Positions 39,041 to 53,400 of a stretch of 58,724 bases of DNA are shown here, one piece after another. The DNA lies in contig JAMLIN010000025.1 of assembly GCA_023954135.1 (NCBI GenBank), positions 1 to 58,724 on the forward strand. Direction: 5' to 3'. Made by a program: the position numbers and the translations under genes. This DNA comes from Burkholderiaceae bacterium. Its GTDB lineage: Bacteria; Pseudomonadota; Gammaproteobacteria; Burkholderiales; Burkholderiaceae_E. Below the pieces are notes generated by a model. That model was not told the DNA's origin. It searched no databases and worked only from the letters and a program-made list of their open reading frames with translations. How positions within the stretch are numbered: the first letter of the stretch is position 1; each line of letters opens with the position of its first letter.

Positions 39041-41635
39041 ATGGGCGACCTCGCTCAGGCCGCCGCGCAGCCCGGAGCCCGGGACCGGATCGCCGCGCTG
39101 CGCACCGACTACGAGAACGCCCGCAAGGCCGCGATCGACGCCTTTCGGTTGCGCCCGGCGCCCGAGCGGCTTCTCGCCGCGCTGAGCCGGGCGGCCGACC
39201 GGACCTTGCGCCAGCTCTGGGCCGAGGCCGGCCTGCCCGCCGGCTCGGCCCTGGTCGCGGTGGGGGGCTACGGCCGGGGCGAGCTCTATCCGCATTCGGA
39301 CGTCGATCTCCTCATCCTGCTCGACGAGGCGCCCGATGAGCCGGGGGCGGCCGCGCTGTCGGGCTTCGTCGGTGCCTGCTGGGACCTCGGCCTGGAGATC
39401 GGCCATTCGGTGCGCACGGTCGACGAGTGCCTCGCCGAATCCGAGGCCGACGTCACGGTGCGCACCGCCCTGCTCGAGCGCCGTCCGCTCGCCGGTGACC
39501 AGGCCACCTGGCAGCGGCTCGATGCGCGCCTGGACGAGGCGATGGACCCGGGCGCGTTCCTGCAGGCCAAGCAGCTGGAGATGGTCCAGCGGCACGTCAA
39601 GTACGAGGACACGCCCTACAGCCTCGAGCCCAATACCAAGGAGAGCCCGGGCGGCCTTCGCGACCTGCAGGTGATCGTGTGGATCGCCCGGGCCGCGGGC
39701 ATCGGTCGCAACGAGACGGAGCTTGCCGACAACGGTCTCATGACCTATGCGGAGGCCCGGCTCTATCGGGTCAACCAGCGCATGCTCATGCGCATCCGCG
39801 CCATGCTCCATATCGAGGCCGGGCGGCGCGAGGACCGACTCGTCTTCGACCTGCAGGCGCAGGTGGCGCGGGCGCTGGGGTTCGACGACCGCAGCAAGCG
39901 TCTTGCTTCCGAGCGGATGATGCAACGCTACTACTGGGCCGCCAAGTCGGTGACCCAGCTCAACACGATCCTGATGCAGAACCTCGAGGATCGGATCTTC
40001 TACCGCCTGCATGGCGAAGCGCTGCCGCTGGATGCCGAGTTCCGCGATCGCAACGGCCTGCTGGAAGTGATCGATCCGGATCTCTTCAAGCGCAAGCCGG
40101 CCGCCATCCTGCGCGCCTTCCGTCGCCTGCAGGAAATCCCGTCGCTCACCGGGATGACCACCCCCACCCTGCGCGCGATGTGGCTTGCGCGCCATGGCAT
40201 AAACGCCGAGTTCCGCCGCAAGCCGGCCAACCGCAGGCTGTTCCTGTCGCTCCTGACCGCCGAGCGCGGCGTCACCCACGAGCTGCGGCGGATGAACAAG
40301 TGGTCGATCCTCGGGCGCTACCTGCCCGCATGGCGGCGCATCGTCGGCCGCATGCAGCACGACCTGTTCCACGTCTACACCGTCGACCAGCACATCCTGA
40401 TGGTGGTGCGCAACCTGCGCCGCTTCCAGATGCCGGAGCACGCCCACGAATACCCGTTGTGCTCGGAGCTCGCGAGCTCGCTCGAGAAGCCCTGGCTGCT
40501 CGTGATCGCGGCCCTGTTCCACGACATCGCCAAGGGCCGCGGCGGGGACCACTCGGAGCTCGGCAAGGTCGATGCGGCCCGCTTCTGCCGGGACCACGGC
40601 CTGGGCCGCCGCGACACCGACACCATCGTGTTCCTCGTCGAGCAGCACCTGACGATGTCCATGTTCGCCCAGAAGCAGGATCTCACCGACCCCGAGGTCA
40701 TCACCCGCTTCGCCGGCCTGGTCGGGACCGAGGAACGCCTGATCCTGCTGTACCTGCTGACGGTGGCCGATGTCCGGGGAACCAGCCCGAAGGTCTGGAA
40801 TGCCTGGAAGGCGAAGCTGCTCGAGGATCTCTTCCGCCTGGCCCGGCGCACGCTCGCGGGCGAACGGCCGGCCACCAGCGAGCGGCTCGATGCCCGGCGC
40901 CGCGAGGCGATCCGGCTGCTCAATCTCGGGGCCGTCGCGCCCGCCGACTACGCGCCGCTCTGGGAGAAGCTCGACATCGGCTACTTCCTGCGCACCGAGG
41001 CCCAGGACATCGCCTGGCACACCCGGGTGCTGCACCCTCATGTGACGACGAGCGTCCCGGTGGTGCGCTGTCGGGCGGCGCTCTCCGGGGACGGCTTCCA
41101 GGTCGTGGCCTACCTGCGCGACCGGCCCGAGCTGTTCGCCCGGATCTGCAGCTACTTCGACCGCAAGAACCTCTCGATCCTGGACGCCCGGATCCATACC
41201 ACCACGCATGGCTACGCGCTGGACAATTTCGTCGTCGTCGATCCGTCGGGAATGAACGCCTATCGCGACATCCTCCCGCTGGTGGAGACCGAGCTGACCG
41301 AGACCCTGAGCCGCCACGATCGCCTGCCCCCACCGGTCCAGGGGCGTCAGTCGCGGCGCTCGCGGCACTTCCCGATCAATCCCTCCGTGGAGCTGCGCCC
41401 GGACGAGCGCGGCCGCCACTGGTTGCTGTCGATCACCGCCAACGATCGCACCGGCCTGCTCTACCGGATCGCGCTCGTGCTGGAGCGCCATGGGGTCAAC
41501 CTGTACACCGCGCGGGTCACGACCCTCGGCGAGCGCGCCGAGGATCTCTTCGTGATCGACGGCCCGGCGCTCGGCAATCCGAAGCACGAGCTCCAGATCG
41601 AGGAACAGCTGCTGGAGACCCTGCGCAACGGCTGA
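39041..41635 (+). CDS. glnD: PII uridylyltransferase/uridylyl-removing enzyme
   Basis: Nitrogen sensor that uridylylates PII at low glutamine and removes UMP at high glutamine. 864 aa. Nucleotidyltransferase domain (about 60-200) with GGYGRGELYPHSDVDLLIL, PII-uridylyltransferase helical region, HD domain for UMP removal with AALFHDIAKGRGGDHSELG (about 490), and two C-terminal ACT glutamine-sensing domains (about 690-760 and 800-864; RPELFARICSYFDRKNLSIL, NDRTGLLYRIALVLERHGVN). Downstream of map, as is usual. The start lies directly behind a hairpin and lacks an obvious ribosome-binding site, so an alternative start a few codons in cannot be excluded. Confidence 0.95.
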   Translation: MGDLAQAAAQPGARDRIAALRTDYENARKAAIDAFRLRPAPERLLAALSRAADRTLRQLWAEAGLPAGSALVAVGGYGRGELYPHSDVDLLILLDEAPDEPGAAALSGFVGACWDLGLEIGHSVRTVDECLAESEADVTVRTALLERRPLAGDQATWQRLDARLDEAMDPGAFLQAKQLEMVQRHVKYEDTPYSLEPNTKESPGGLRDLQVIVWIARAAGIGRNETELADNGLMTYAEARLYRVNQRMLMRIRAMLHIEAGRREDRLVFDLQAQVARALGFDDRSKRLASERMMQRYYWAAKSVTQLNTILMQNLEDRIFYRLHGEALPLDAEFRDRNGLLEVIDPDLFKRKPAAILRAFRRLQEIPSLTGMTTPTLRAMWLARHGINAEFRRKPANRRLFLSLLTAERGVTHELRRMNKWSILGRYLPAWRRIVGRMQHDLFHVYTVDQHILMVVRNLRRFQMPEHAHEYPLCSELASSLEKPWLLVIAALFHDIAKGRGGDHSELGKVDAARFCRDHGLGRRDTDTIVFLVEQHLTMSMFAQKQDLTDPEVITRFAGLVGTEERLILLYLLTVADVRGTSPKVWNAWKAKLLEDLFRLARRTLAGERPATSERLDARRREAIRLLNLGAVAPADYAPLWEKLDIGYFLRTEAQDIAWHTRVLHPHVTTSVPVVRCRAALSGDGFQVVAYLRDRPELFARICSYFDRKNLSILDARIHTTTHGYALDNFVVVDPSGMNAYRDILPLVETELTETLSRHDRLPPPVQGRQSRRSRHFPINPSVELRPDERGRHWLLSITANDRTGLLYRIALVLERHGVNLYTARVTTLGERAEDLFVIDGPALGNPKHELQIEEQLLETLRNG

Positions 41636-41739
41636 TACGGGTTCGCATTCGATTGCAGAGCAAGGCGGGGCGCCGCAGACAGTGCGGTTGCACGGCAAGG
41701 CGCCCCAACGCGGCTATGCGATCGAATGCAAGGCCGTAT
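41635..41739. repeat. Long imperfect inverted repeat between glnD and the P450 gene
   Basis: About 105 bases fold on themselves: ATACGG...GCATTCGATTGCA...GGGGCGCC on the left pairs with GGCGCCCC...TGCGATCGAATGC...CCGTAT on the right. It fills almost the whole space between two convergent stops, so it may act as a bidirectional terminator, but no T-run follows either arm. The nested arms look more like a small dispersed palindromic element (REP/MITE-like). Confidence 0.65.
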
Positions 41740-41742
41740 GAA

Positions 41743-44700
41743 TCAGGCGAACACGTCGGCGACGTAACGGGCGGTATCGCGCTCGATGTGCTCGACCCAT
41801 GCCTGCGCCGCGGCATCGTCGACGCCGCCGGATTCGCGCACCATCCGGACCAGCACCTCGCGCACAGCCGGCGCCATCCGCTGGCCGTCACCGCAGACGA
41901 ACACGGTCGCCCCGTCGCGAAACAGCTTCTCGACCTCGGCGCGATCCTGCCACAGGCGGTCCTGCACGAAGCGCACGTCGCCCTCGGGCCTTGCCGAGAA
42001 TGCCGGGCGCACGCTGACGACGCCCTCCCTCTCCCACTCGGCCAGCTGATCGCGGTACAGGAAATCGACGTCGGGATCGTCGCAGCCGAAGAACAGCAGC
42101 GCGGGCCCGACCGGCTGGCCAGCCGCGCGCTGCATCGCGCGATCCTGAAGGAAACCGCGGAACGGCGCCAGGCCGCTGCCCGCGCAGATCATCACGATCG
42201 GTGTCTCCGGATCGCCGGGAGGATGGAAGTGCAGATGGGACGATCGCACCGCGACGGGGACCAGGCTGCCCACCGCGCTCGAGGCCAGAAAGTTCGACGC
42301 CACGCCCAGATAGCGCCCATGTCCGGATGCCGCCGGCCCGTCGACGACCGCGATCGTCAGCGAGCAGCGTCCCGAATCTGCCAGCGGCGACGACGAGATC
42401 GAATACTGGCGCGCGCGCATGGGCGGCAGCATCGCGAGGAAGGCCTCGAGCGGCAACAGGCAGCCCGGGTGCCGTTCGAGCAGATCGAGCACGCTGACCC
42501 GCTTGCCCAGCACCTCGCGTGCATAGGCATCGTCCTCGTCCAGCGCCTCGATCGCCGCCCGCTCGGGCGGACACGATGCAGCCGCCGCCAGCGCCCTGAC
42601 CTGGTTGCGCGTGGCCGGCTGCCCCAGCTCGACATAGCTGCCGAACAGCTCGCCCGCGGGCAGCGGCTGTCCGACCGGCAGCGACGCCGACGGGCCCGCC
42701 TTGTGGATCAGCACCAGCGTGTCCGGCTCGAGGGCGAAGCGACGCAGCACGCGATCGAGCGTGGCCTGCGGATTGCGCGGCAGTACCGCCAGGTAGTCGC
42801 CGGCGCGATACGTCATGCCGGCCGGCAGCGCGAACTCGATGTGCCGCTTGGAGCGCGCGCCCGGATGACGCATGTCGACCAGCTCGCGGTTGTCGACGAT
42901 CGCCGCGCGATCCAGGTCGGACTGGCGCAACAGCCGCGTGCGCGAGTCGCGCACGATCTCCAGCGTGATGCCGGTGGCGCCGGCCGCGGGCGTCGTCGCA
43001 CCGCTGAGCCTGTCCAGCTCGGGCCACATCCCGCCCAGCCACGCATCGAAGCCGCCGAAGAAATCTCCCCCCGCATCGGTCTCGCCGCGCTCGAGCAGCC
43101 GCTGCGCACCGGCCCGCGCCAGCGCGGCGTCCACGCGCATCGGGATCGCCTGCCATGTGCGCGCCCATTGCCGGTTGCCGCAACCGAACACCGCATAGCG
43201 CACGCCGGCCAGCGCACCGGCCTCCAGGCCGTCGATCCAGCGGGCGAACTGGCGCGCGTTGTCCGGCGCCTGGCCTTCATAGGAAGCCGTCACCACGATG
43301 ACCGGACCGTCGCCTGGCAACTGGCCCGCGTACTCGTCCAGCGTCGCCACCGTGGCGGTGAAACCATGTTCGGGCGCTTCCGCCCCGATCCGCTGGGCGA
43401 ACGCCTCGCACGATCCGGTGTTCGATCCGTACAGCACGTACAGCGGCAGCCGGGCACCCGGATCGTCGCCGGCCGCGGTGCCGGTCGCAACCGGGCTCTC
43501 GCCCGGCCTGCTCGCGACCAGCGTCGCCTGGGTCCTGGCCGTCATGCGCGACGGCAGCGGCCGCGCGTTGCGCAGCCGCGCGCGCAGCTTCAGCCCCTCG
43601 GGCTTGAGCGTCAGCGTCTCCTTGACCCTGAGCCGGTAGGCCGGATCGGCATCGAGGAGGTCGAAGCGCTGCAGCATCATCGCCAGCACCAGCATCGATT
43701 CCTGCATCGCGAACGGGCGGCCGATGCAGGCGCGCTGCCCGTTGCCGAAAGGTTTCCACGCGTTGGGCGGAAGCTTCGCGGCAGCGTCGGATTCGAAACG
43801 CTCGGGACGGAAGGATTCGACATCATCGCCCCATACCTTGGGGTCGCGGTGCAGCGTCGGGATCAACACCATGATCGGGGTACCCCGCGCGACCGGATAG
43901 CCGCCGACCGTCGTGTCGACCTTCGCGCGCAGCCCGATCGCCGGTGCCGTAGGCCAGATCCGCAGCGTCTCCATCAGGATCTGCTCGAGGTAGCGCAGCT
44001 TGCCGATCGTCTCGATCGTCGGCATCTCGTTGCCGAGCGCCGCATCGACCTCGGCCCGCGCCCTCGCCAGCGCATCCGGATTGCGCAACAGGAAGTAGGT
44101 GGCGAACGACAGCAGACCGCTGGTGGTCTCGTGGCCGGCGATCAGGAACGTCACCATCTGGTAGCGGATGTTCTCGTCGTCGAGCCGCTCGCCGGTCTGC
44201 GGGTCGCGACCATCGAGCATCACCGACAGCAGGTCCTTCCTGCCGGCAGCGTCCGGGTCGGCACGGCGACGCGCGATGAGCTCGTCGGCCACCTCGTGCA
44301 TCAGCCGGATCTCGTCGCGGTAGCGCCGCTCGGACAGCATCATCGCGCGCGTGGCGATCTGCGGGCGACGCGAACGCGCGCCCGCTTCGCCGAGCGCACC
44401 GACCATCGCGTCGACGAAGGGGTGCATCTCGTTCTGGTAGAAGCTGTTGAAGCGGTAGTCGAAGGCGCACAGCGCGATCGTATCCAGCGTCAGCCGCGTC
44501 ATGTTGTCGGCCACGTCGATCGCGGTGTCCGGGCCGAAACGCTCCCAGCGCAGCATCATCTGCTCGGCGACGTCCTGCATCTGGTCGAACATGTTGCGCA
44601 TGCCGAGCGGGCCGAAAGCCGGCCTCAGCAGCCGGTGCGCCTTCCCCCAGTTCGGCTCGTCGGTCCTGGCCGTGAACAGGCCGTCGCCCGCGAAGTCGCG

Positions 44701-44940
44701 GATGTTGTAGAGCGTCGCGTGGATCAGCTTGTCGAAGCGCGCCTCGTCCGACACCTCGTCGACCAGTTCCTGCGAACCCACCCAGATCACGTCGCGGCCA
44801 CCCAGCGTGACCTTGAAGATCGGGCCGAACGCGCGCGCCATGCGCATGAACCCCTGGATCGGCGCCTTGCCGTCGATGTCCAGCAGATTGCCGATCACCG
44901 GATGGCCTTGCGGCCGGGGGATCTCCTTCGCCTTGCTCAT
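41743..44940 (-). CDS. Self-sufficient cytochrome P450/NADPH-P450 reductase (CYP102 type)
   Basis: 1065 aa fusion like P450 BM3, which hydroxylates fatty acids. Haem domain (1-470): I-helix AGHETTS, K-helix ETLRIWP (ExxR), haem loop FGNGQRACIG with Cys405 as iron ligand. FMN flavodoxin domain (about 490-640): LYGSNTGSCEAFA, TASYEGQAPDNA, FGCGNRQW. FAD/NADPH ferredoxin-reductase domain (about 690-1065): RQYSISSSPL, MICAGSGLAPFRGFLQDR, and C-terminal RYVADVFA. All catalytic motifs are intact. It is divergent from a di-haem peroxidase gene with a shared 149-base promoter region. Substrate is not predictable; a fatty acid is the family default. Confidence 0.96.
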   Translation of the reverse strand: MSKAKEIPRPQGHPVIGNLLDIDGKAPIQGFMRMARAFGPIFKVTLGGRDVIWVGSQELVDEVSDEARFDKLIHATLYNIRDFAGDGLFTARTDEPNWGKAHRLLRPAFGPLGMRNMFDQMQDVAEQMMLRWERFGPDTAIDVADNMTRLTLDTIALCAFDYRFNSFYQNEMHPFVDAMVGALGEAGARSRRPQIATRAMMLSERRYRDEIRLMHEVADELIARRRADPDAAGRKDLLSVMLDGRDPQTGERLDDENIRYQMVTFLIAGHETTSGLLSFATYFLLRNPDALARARAEVDAALGNEMPTIETIGKLRYLEQILMETLRIWPTAPAIGLRAKVDTTVGGYPVARGTPIMVLIPTLHRDPKVWGDDVESFRPERFESDAAAKLPPNAWKPFGNGQRACIGRPFAMQESMLVLAMMLQRFDLLDADPAYRLRVKETLTLKPEGLKLRARLRNARPLPSRMTARTQATLVASRPGESPVATGTAAGDDPGARLPLYVLYGSNTGSCEAFAQRIGAEAPEHGFTATVATLDEYAGQLPGDGPVIVVTASYEGQAPDNARQFARWIDGLEAGALAGVRYAVFGCGNRQWARTWQAIPMRVDAALARAGAQRLLERGETDAGGDFFGGFDAWLGGMWPELDRLSGATTPAAGATGITLEIVRDSRTRLLRQSDLDRAAIVDNRELVDMRHPGARSKRHIEFALPAGMTYRAGDYLAVLPRNPQATLDRVLRRFALEPDTLVLIHKAGPSASLPVGQPLPAGELFGSYVELGQPATRNQVRALAAAASCPPERAAIEALDEDDAYAREVLGKRVSVLDLLERHPGCLLPLEAFLAMLPPMRARQYSISSSPLADSGRCSLTIAVVDGPAASGHGRYLGVASNFLASSAVGSLVPVAVRSSHLHFHPPGDPETPIVMICAGSGLAPFRGFLQDRAMQRAAGQPVGPALLFFGCDDPDVDFLYRDQLAEWEREGVVSVRPAFSARPEGDVRFVQDRLWQDRAEVEKLFRDGATVFVCGDGQRMAPAVREVLVRMVRESGGVDDAAAQAWVEHIERDTARYVADVFA

Positions 44941-45002
44941 GCCGTATCTCCGTGGAGTTCTTTCCGCTGGCGGATGCCGGAGGATCGTCGGGGAGCGTTC
45001 AC

Positions 45003-45043
45003 TTGATTCGCATCAATAACCATGAAAGTAGCAGGGCGATAAT
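45003..45043 (+). promoter_or_regulatory. FNR/Anr-type box with class II spacing before the peroxidase gene
   Basis: TTGAT-TCGC-ATCAA (45003-45016) matches the FNR/Anr consensus at all ten defined positions. GATAAT (45038-45043) is a good -10; a start near 45051 puts the box centre at -41.5, the class II activation position. The peroxidase ATG follows at 45090. The box also lies 63 bases from the P450 ATG on the other strand. Confidence 0.72.
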
Positions 45044-45089
45044 GGATCCGCGGGACATCCTCAGCCCGCGTGCTTTCGGGGAATGAAAG

Positions 45090-46112
45090 ATGAAAGTCGG
45101 ATCCGTCACCGCCGCAATCGCGCTCGCCGGCGCTGCGGCCGCCACCATGGCGTTCGCCCAGACCTCGGCGCCCATGAATCCTCTCGAGGAGCCGATCACG
45201 CCGATCCTGCCTCCGAAGCAGATCGACATCGGCAAGGCGGAACTGGGCAAGAAACTCTATTTCGATCCCCGGCTCTCCAAATCCGGGTTCATCTCGTGCA
45301 ATTCCTGCCACAATCTATCGATGGGCGGTTCCGACAACCTCCCGACCTCGATCGGCGACCGCTGGCAGCGCGGGCCGATCAACTCGCCGACCGTGCTCAA
45401 CTCCAGCCTCAACGTCGCCCAGTTCTGGGACGGCCGGGCGGCGGACCTGAAGGAACAGGCCGGCGGCCCGATCGCCAACCCCGGAGAGATGGCCTTCAGC
45501 CACACCCTGGCGATCGACATGCTGGCGTCGATCCCCGCCTACGTGCGCGAGTTCCGGCAGGTGTTCGGGGTCGACACGAAGATCGACCTGGACCAGGTCA
45601 CCGGAGCCATCGCCGAGTTCGAGAAGACCCTGGTCACGCCGAATTCCCGCTTCGACCAGTGGCTGCTCGGCCGCTCGGACGCCCTCACCGCCCAGGAGCT
45701 CGAGGGCTACAAGCTCTTCAAGGAGAGCGGATGCGTGGCCTGCCACAACGGTGAGGCCGTCGGTGGCAACTCGTTCCAGCGGATGGGGATCATCGAGCCG
45801 TACAAGGGCTCGATGTCGGAGGGCCGCGCGGCGGTCACGGGCAAAGATGCCGACCGGTTCAGCTTCAAGGTACCGACCCTGCGCAACGTCGAGCTCACCT
45901 ATCCCTACTTCCACGACGGCGCCGCCAACACCCTCGCCGAGGCGGTCGACGTGATGGGACGGATCCAGCTCGGCCGGACCTACACCAAGGACGAGAACGA
46001 CAGGATCGTGGCCTTCCTCAAGACCCTGACGGGCGATCAGCCGACGTTCCTCATGCCGATCCTGCCGCCCTCCGCGGATCGCACGCCTCGCCCGGTGCCG
46101 TTCGACAACTGA
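45090..46112 (+). CDS. Di-haem cytochrome c peroxidase
   Basis: Periplasmic peroxidase of the CcpA/MauG superfamily that reduces hydrogen peroxide with electrons from cytochrome c. 340 aa. Signal peptide at 1-23 (AALAGAAAATMAFA-like core). Two haem c sites: C70-x-x-C73-H74 (CNSCH) for the low-potential haem and C215-x-x-C218-H219 (CVACH) for the high-potential haem. SLNVAQFWDGRAADLKEQAG and TLRNVELTYPYFHDGAA are classical bacterial peroxidase segments, favouring peroxidase over MauG. An FNR-type box upstream suggests induction under low oxygen. Confidence 0.94.
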   Translation: MKVGSVTAAIALAGAAAATMAFAQTSAPMNPLEEPITPILPPKQIDIGKAELGKKLYFDPRLSKSGFISCNSCHNLSMGGSDNLPTSIGDRWQRGPINSPTVLNSSLNVAQFWDGRAADLKEQAGGPIANPGEMAFSHTLAIDMLASIPAYVREFRQVFGVDTKIDLDQVTGAIAEFEKTLVTPNSRFDQWLLGRSDALTAQELEGYKLFKESGCVACHNGEAVGGNSFQRMGIIEPYKGSMSEGRAAVTGKDADRFSFKVPTLRNVELTYPYFHDGAANTLAEAVDVMGRIQLGRTYTKDENDRIVAFLKTLTGDQPTFLMPILPPSADRTPRPVPFDN

Positions 46113-46133
46113 ATCCCGGCGGGTGCCGGCGGG

Positions 46134-46180
46134 CCCGCGAAAGGACCAGCTCCGGCTGGTTCCCTCGCGGGTTCTTCTTT
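46134..46180 (+). terminator. Terminator after the cytochrome c peroxidase gene
   Basis: CCCGCGA (46134-46140) and TCGCGGG (46165-46171) enclose an inner CCAGC/GCTGG stem, followed by TTCTTCTTT. It lies 22 bases past the stop, before the convergent phosphorylase gene. Confidence 0.75.
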
Positions 46181-46189
46181 ACCGGCTTC

Positions 46190-50396
<4,207 letters not shown>

Positions 50397-50407
50397 GTGC
50401 AACTCCT

Positions 50408-53400
50408 TCAGGCCACCTCGGCGTACTCCACGGCCCGATCGAGATCGACCGCGACGATTCGCGACACGCCCCGCTCCTGCATGGTCACCCCGATCAGCTG
50501 CGATGCCAGCTCCATCGCGATCTTGTTGTGAGTAATGAACAGGAACTGGGTCTGGTCCGACATCCGGCGGACGATCTCGACGTAGCGCTCGGTATTCGGT
50601 TCGTCGAGCGGGGCATCGACCTCGTCGAGCAGGCAGAACGGCGCCGGATTGAGCTGGAAGAGCGCGAAGACGAGCGCGATCGCGGTCAGCGCCTTCTCTC
50701 CGCCCGAGAGCTGGTGGATCGATGTGTTGCGCTTGCCGGGCGGCTGCGCCATCACCTGGACGCCGGCATCGAGGATCTCGTCCCCGGTCAGGATCAGCCT
50801 TGCCTCTCCGCCCCCGAAGAGCTGGGGGAACAACGCGCCGAAATGGCGATTGACCGTATCGTAGGTTTCCTGCAGGAGCTGGCGGGTTTCGCGGTCGATA
50901 CGCCGGATCGCGTCCTCGAGCGTCTCGATCGCCTCGCCGAGGTCGGCCGACTGGGCATCCAGGAAGCCCTTGCGCTCGCCTGCCTCGGCCAGCTCCTCGA
51001 GCGCGGCGAGGTTGACCGCGCCGAGCGCGGCGATCGAATTGCCCAGGCGGGTGACTTCGCCCTGCAGCCAGCTCGCCCTGGGCCGCTCCTCGGCCATGCT
51101 CGCCAGGAGGGCGGCCTCGGCCACCTCGTCGAGCCCGGCACCGCGCAACTGCTCGTCGAACTGCTCGACGCCGATTCGCGCGGCCTGCTCCTTGAGCTGC
51201 AGGTCCGCGACCTCGGCCCGGATCGGCTCCTGCTCATGCTCCGCACGCAGTCGCGCCTCCTCGCGCGAGCGCAGTTGCTGGGCGATATCGTCCAGGCGCT
51301 GGCGCGCCAGCCCGAGCGCCTGCTCGCGGTCGGCCCTGGCTGCCAGCGCCGATTGCAGGGCCTGTTGCGCCGGTTGCGCCGACAGCCGGGCGAGCCGCTC
51401 GCGCAGGCCGGACGCCTCGGTCACCCCCCGTTCGAGCGCCTCCTGGGCGCGGACCATCGACTGCTCGAAGCGTTCGATGTCGGCCGCGGCGCTGCGGGTT
51501 GCGAACAGGGCCTCCTGGGCGGCGCGCTCGGCCTCGCGCAGGCGCGCGTGATGCGCAGCGCGCTCGGCCTCGGCCGCCTCGAGCGCTTCGCGCAGCCTCT
51601 CGGTCGCTTCCTGGCGCTCGGCAAGGGATTCGTCGAGCGTCTCGAAGCGCGCCTGGGCCTGGGCGAGGACGTCGCGCAGGCCCGCCACGGTTTCCTCGGA
51701 TTCGGCCTGCTCGCCGGCGACGCGTTCGCGCTCGCCGGCCACCCGCTCCGCCTCCTGGGCAAGGCGCTGCGCCTCGAGCCGCGCCGCGCCGAGGCGGCGC
51801 GCGCAATCGGCGTGCGACTCGCGCAATGTCTCGAGCTGGCGCAGGCGCTCGGCCGCGCCGGACTCGGCCCGATGGGCCGCGCTGCGCGCCTCTTCGGCAA
51901 GCAGCCGCGTCGCCCGCAGGACGCGATCGAGATTCTCGAGCTCCTGCTGACGCGCGAGCACGCCTTCCTGTTCGTTGTCAGCCGCGTAGAGCTGCACCGA
52001 ACCGCGCCCGATCGCATGCCCGGCGGGGACGACGAAGCGCCCGCCGGCCGGCAGCTCGGCGCGCTGGCGCATCGCCGTTTCGATGTCGGGCGCCTGGAAG
52101 TGTCCCGCGAGCCACTCCGTCACCAGCGCCTGGACGCCCGCATCGCCGGTCCTGACCAGGGCGGCCAGGGGGGCCGCGCTTCCGGCCGGGCTCGACGTCG
52201 CGCCGCCTGGGGCGAAGCCCGCATCGAAGAACGCGACCTTCGCCGGCGGGGCATCGCCCGCCAGGCCGAGCACATGGTCGAGCCGGCTGACCTCGAGGGC
52301 GCCCACCCGTTCGCGCATGACCGACTCGATCGCGGTTTCCCAGCCCGGCTCGATGTGCAGGTGCTGCCAGAGCCGCTTCATCCGTTCAAGTCCGTGGCGA
52401 GCCAGCCATGGTCCGACCTTCGCCTGACTCTCGACCCGCTCCTGCAGGTCGCGCAAGGCGGCGATCCGCGCCTCGACCTGGGCAAGCTTCGCCTCGGTCT
52501 CGCGCAAGGCGTCATGCGCCGGCGCGCGCCGTGCATCGTGCTCCTGCCATTGCGCACGGGCCTGCTCGAGTTGCGCCGCCGACTCCTCTTCGCGGGCCTC
52601 GAGCTCGGCAAGCCCGGCGCGGGCATCCTCGAGCGCGACGGGGTCGAACTCGCGCAGCGCCGCCGCATCGGCCGCCAGGCGCTGGCGGCGCTGCTCGAGC
52701 CGCTCGAGGCGCTCCCGGGCATTGCGCTGCTCGAGGCTGCAGAGCTCCAGCCCGCGCCGGATCTCGGTGACCTCGCCCTGCCCGGCATCGAGCGCCTCGC
52801 GCGCCTCACGCACCTTGGCCTCGAAACCGGCGGAGGACTCGGCCAGCGCCTCGAGCGACTGCTCGAGGCTCGCGTGGCGTGCCTCGGCCTCCTCGCGGGC
52901 GCTGCGCGCCCGCTCCAGCCCCTCGGTGGCCAGGCGAAGCTCGGCGGCCAGCCGTTCGGCATCGGCCTCGATCGTGGCGAGGCGCTCGGCGATCTGGCCG
53001 CTGGTCTCGTCGACGTGGCGGATCTCGGCCTCGAGGCGAGCGACCTCGGCATTGGATTCGTAGAAGCGCGCCTGCTCGGCATGGACCGCATCGCCGGCCT
53101 CGTAGTGGGCCGCCCGCCGGGCCTCGATCTCGGCCTCCAGCGCCCGCTGCTCGGCTATCTTCGCTTCGAGGGCGGTACGGGCGGCCGCCTCGCGCTGCTG
53201 GCAGGCCGCCTGCTCACGACGCGCCTCGTCCCGGCGCACCAGCCAGTGCATCTGCTGCTTGCGCTCGCGCTCGGCCTCGAGCTCGCGAAAGCGCTGGGCG
53301 ACCTCGGCCTGCCGCTCGAGGCGCTCGATCTGGTTGCCGAGCTCGCGGCGGATGTCCTCGACGCGGTTGAGGTTCTCGCGGGTGTCGGCAAGCCGGTTGC

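Noticed and set aside
39679-45006. A 1,775-codon open frame on the plus strand overlapping glnD and the P450 gene
   Set aside because: It is out of frame with glnD and antisense to the P450; the translation is Arg/Pro/Gly-rich without domains.
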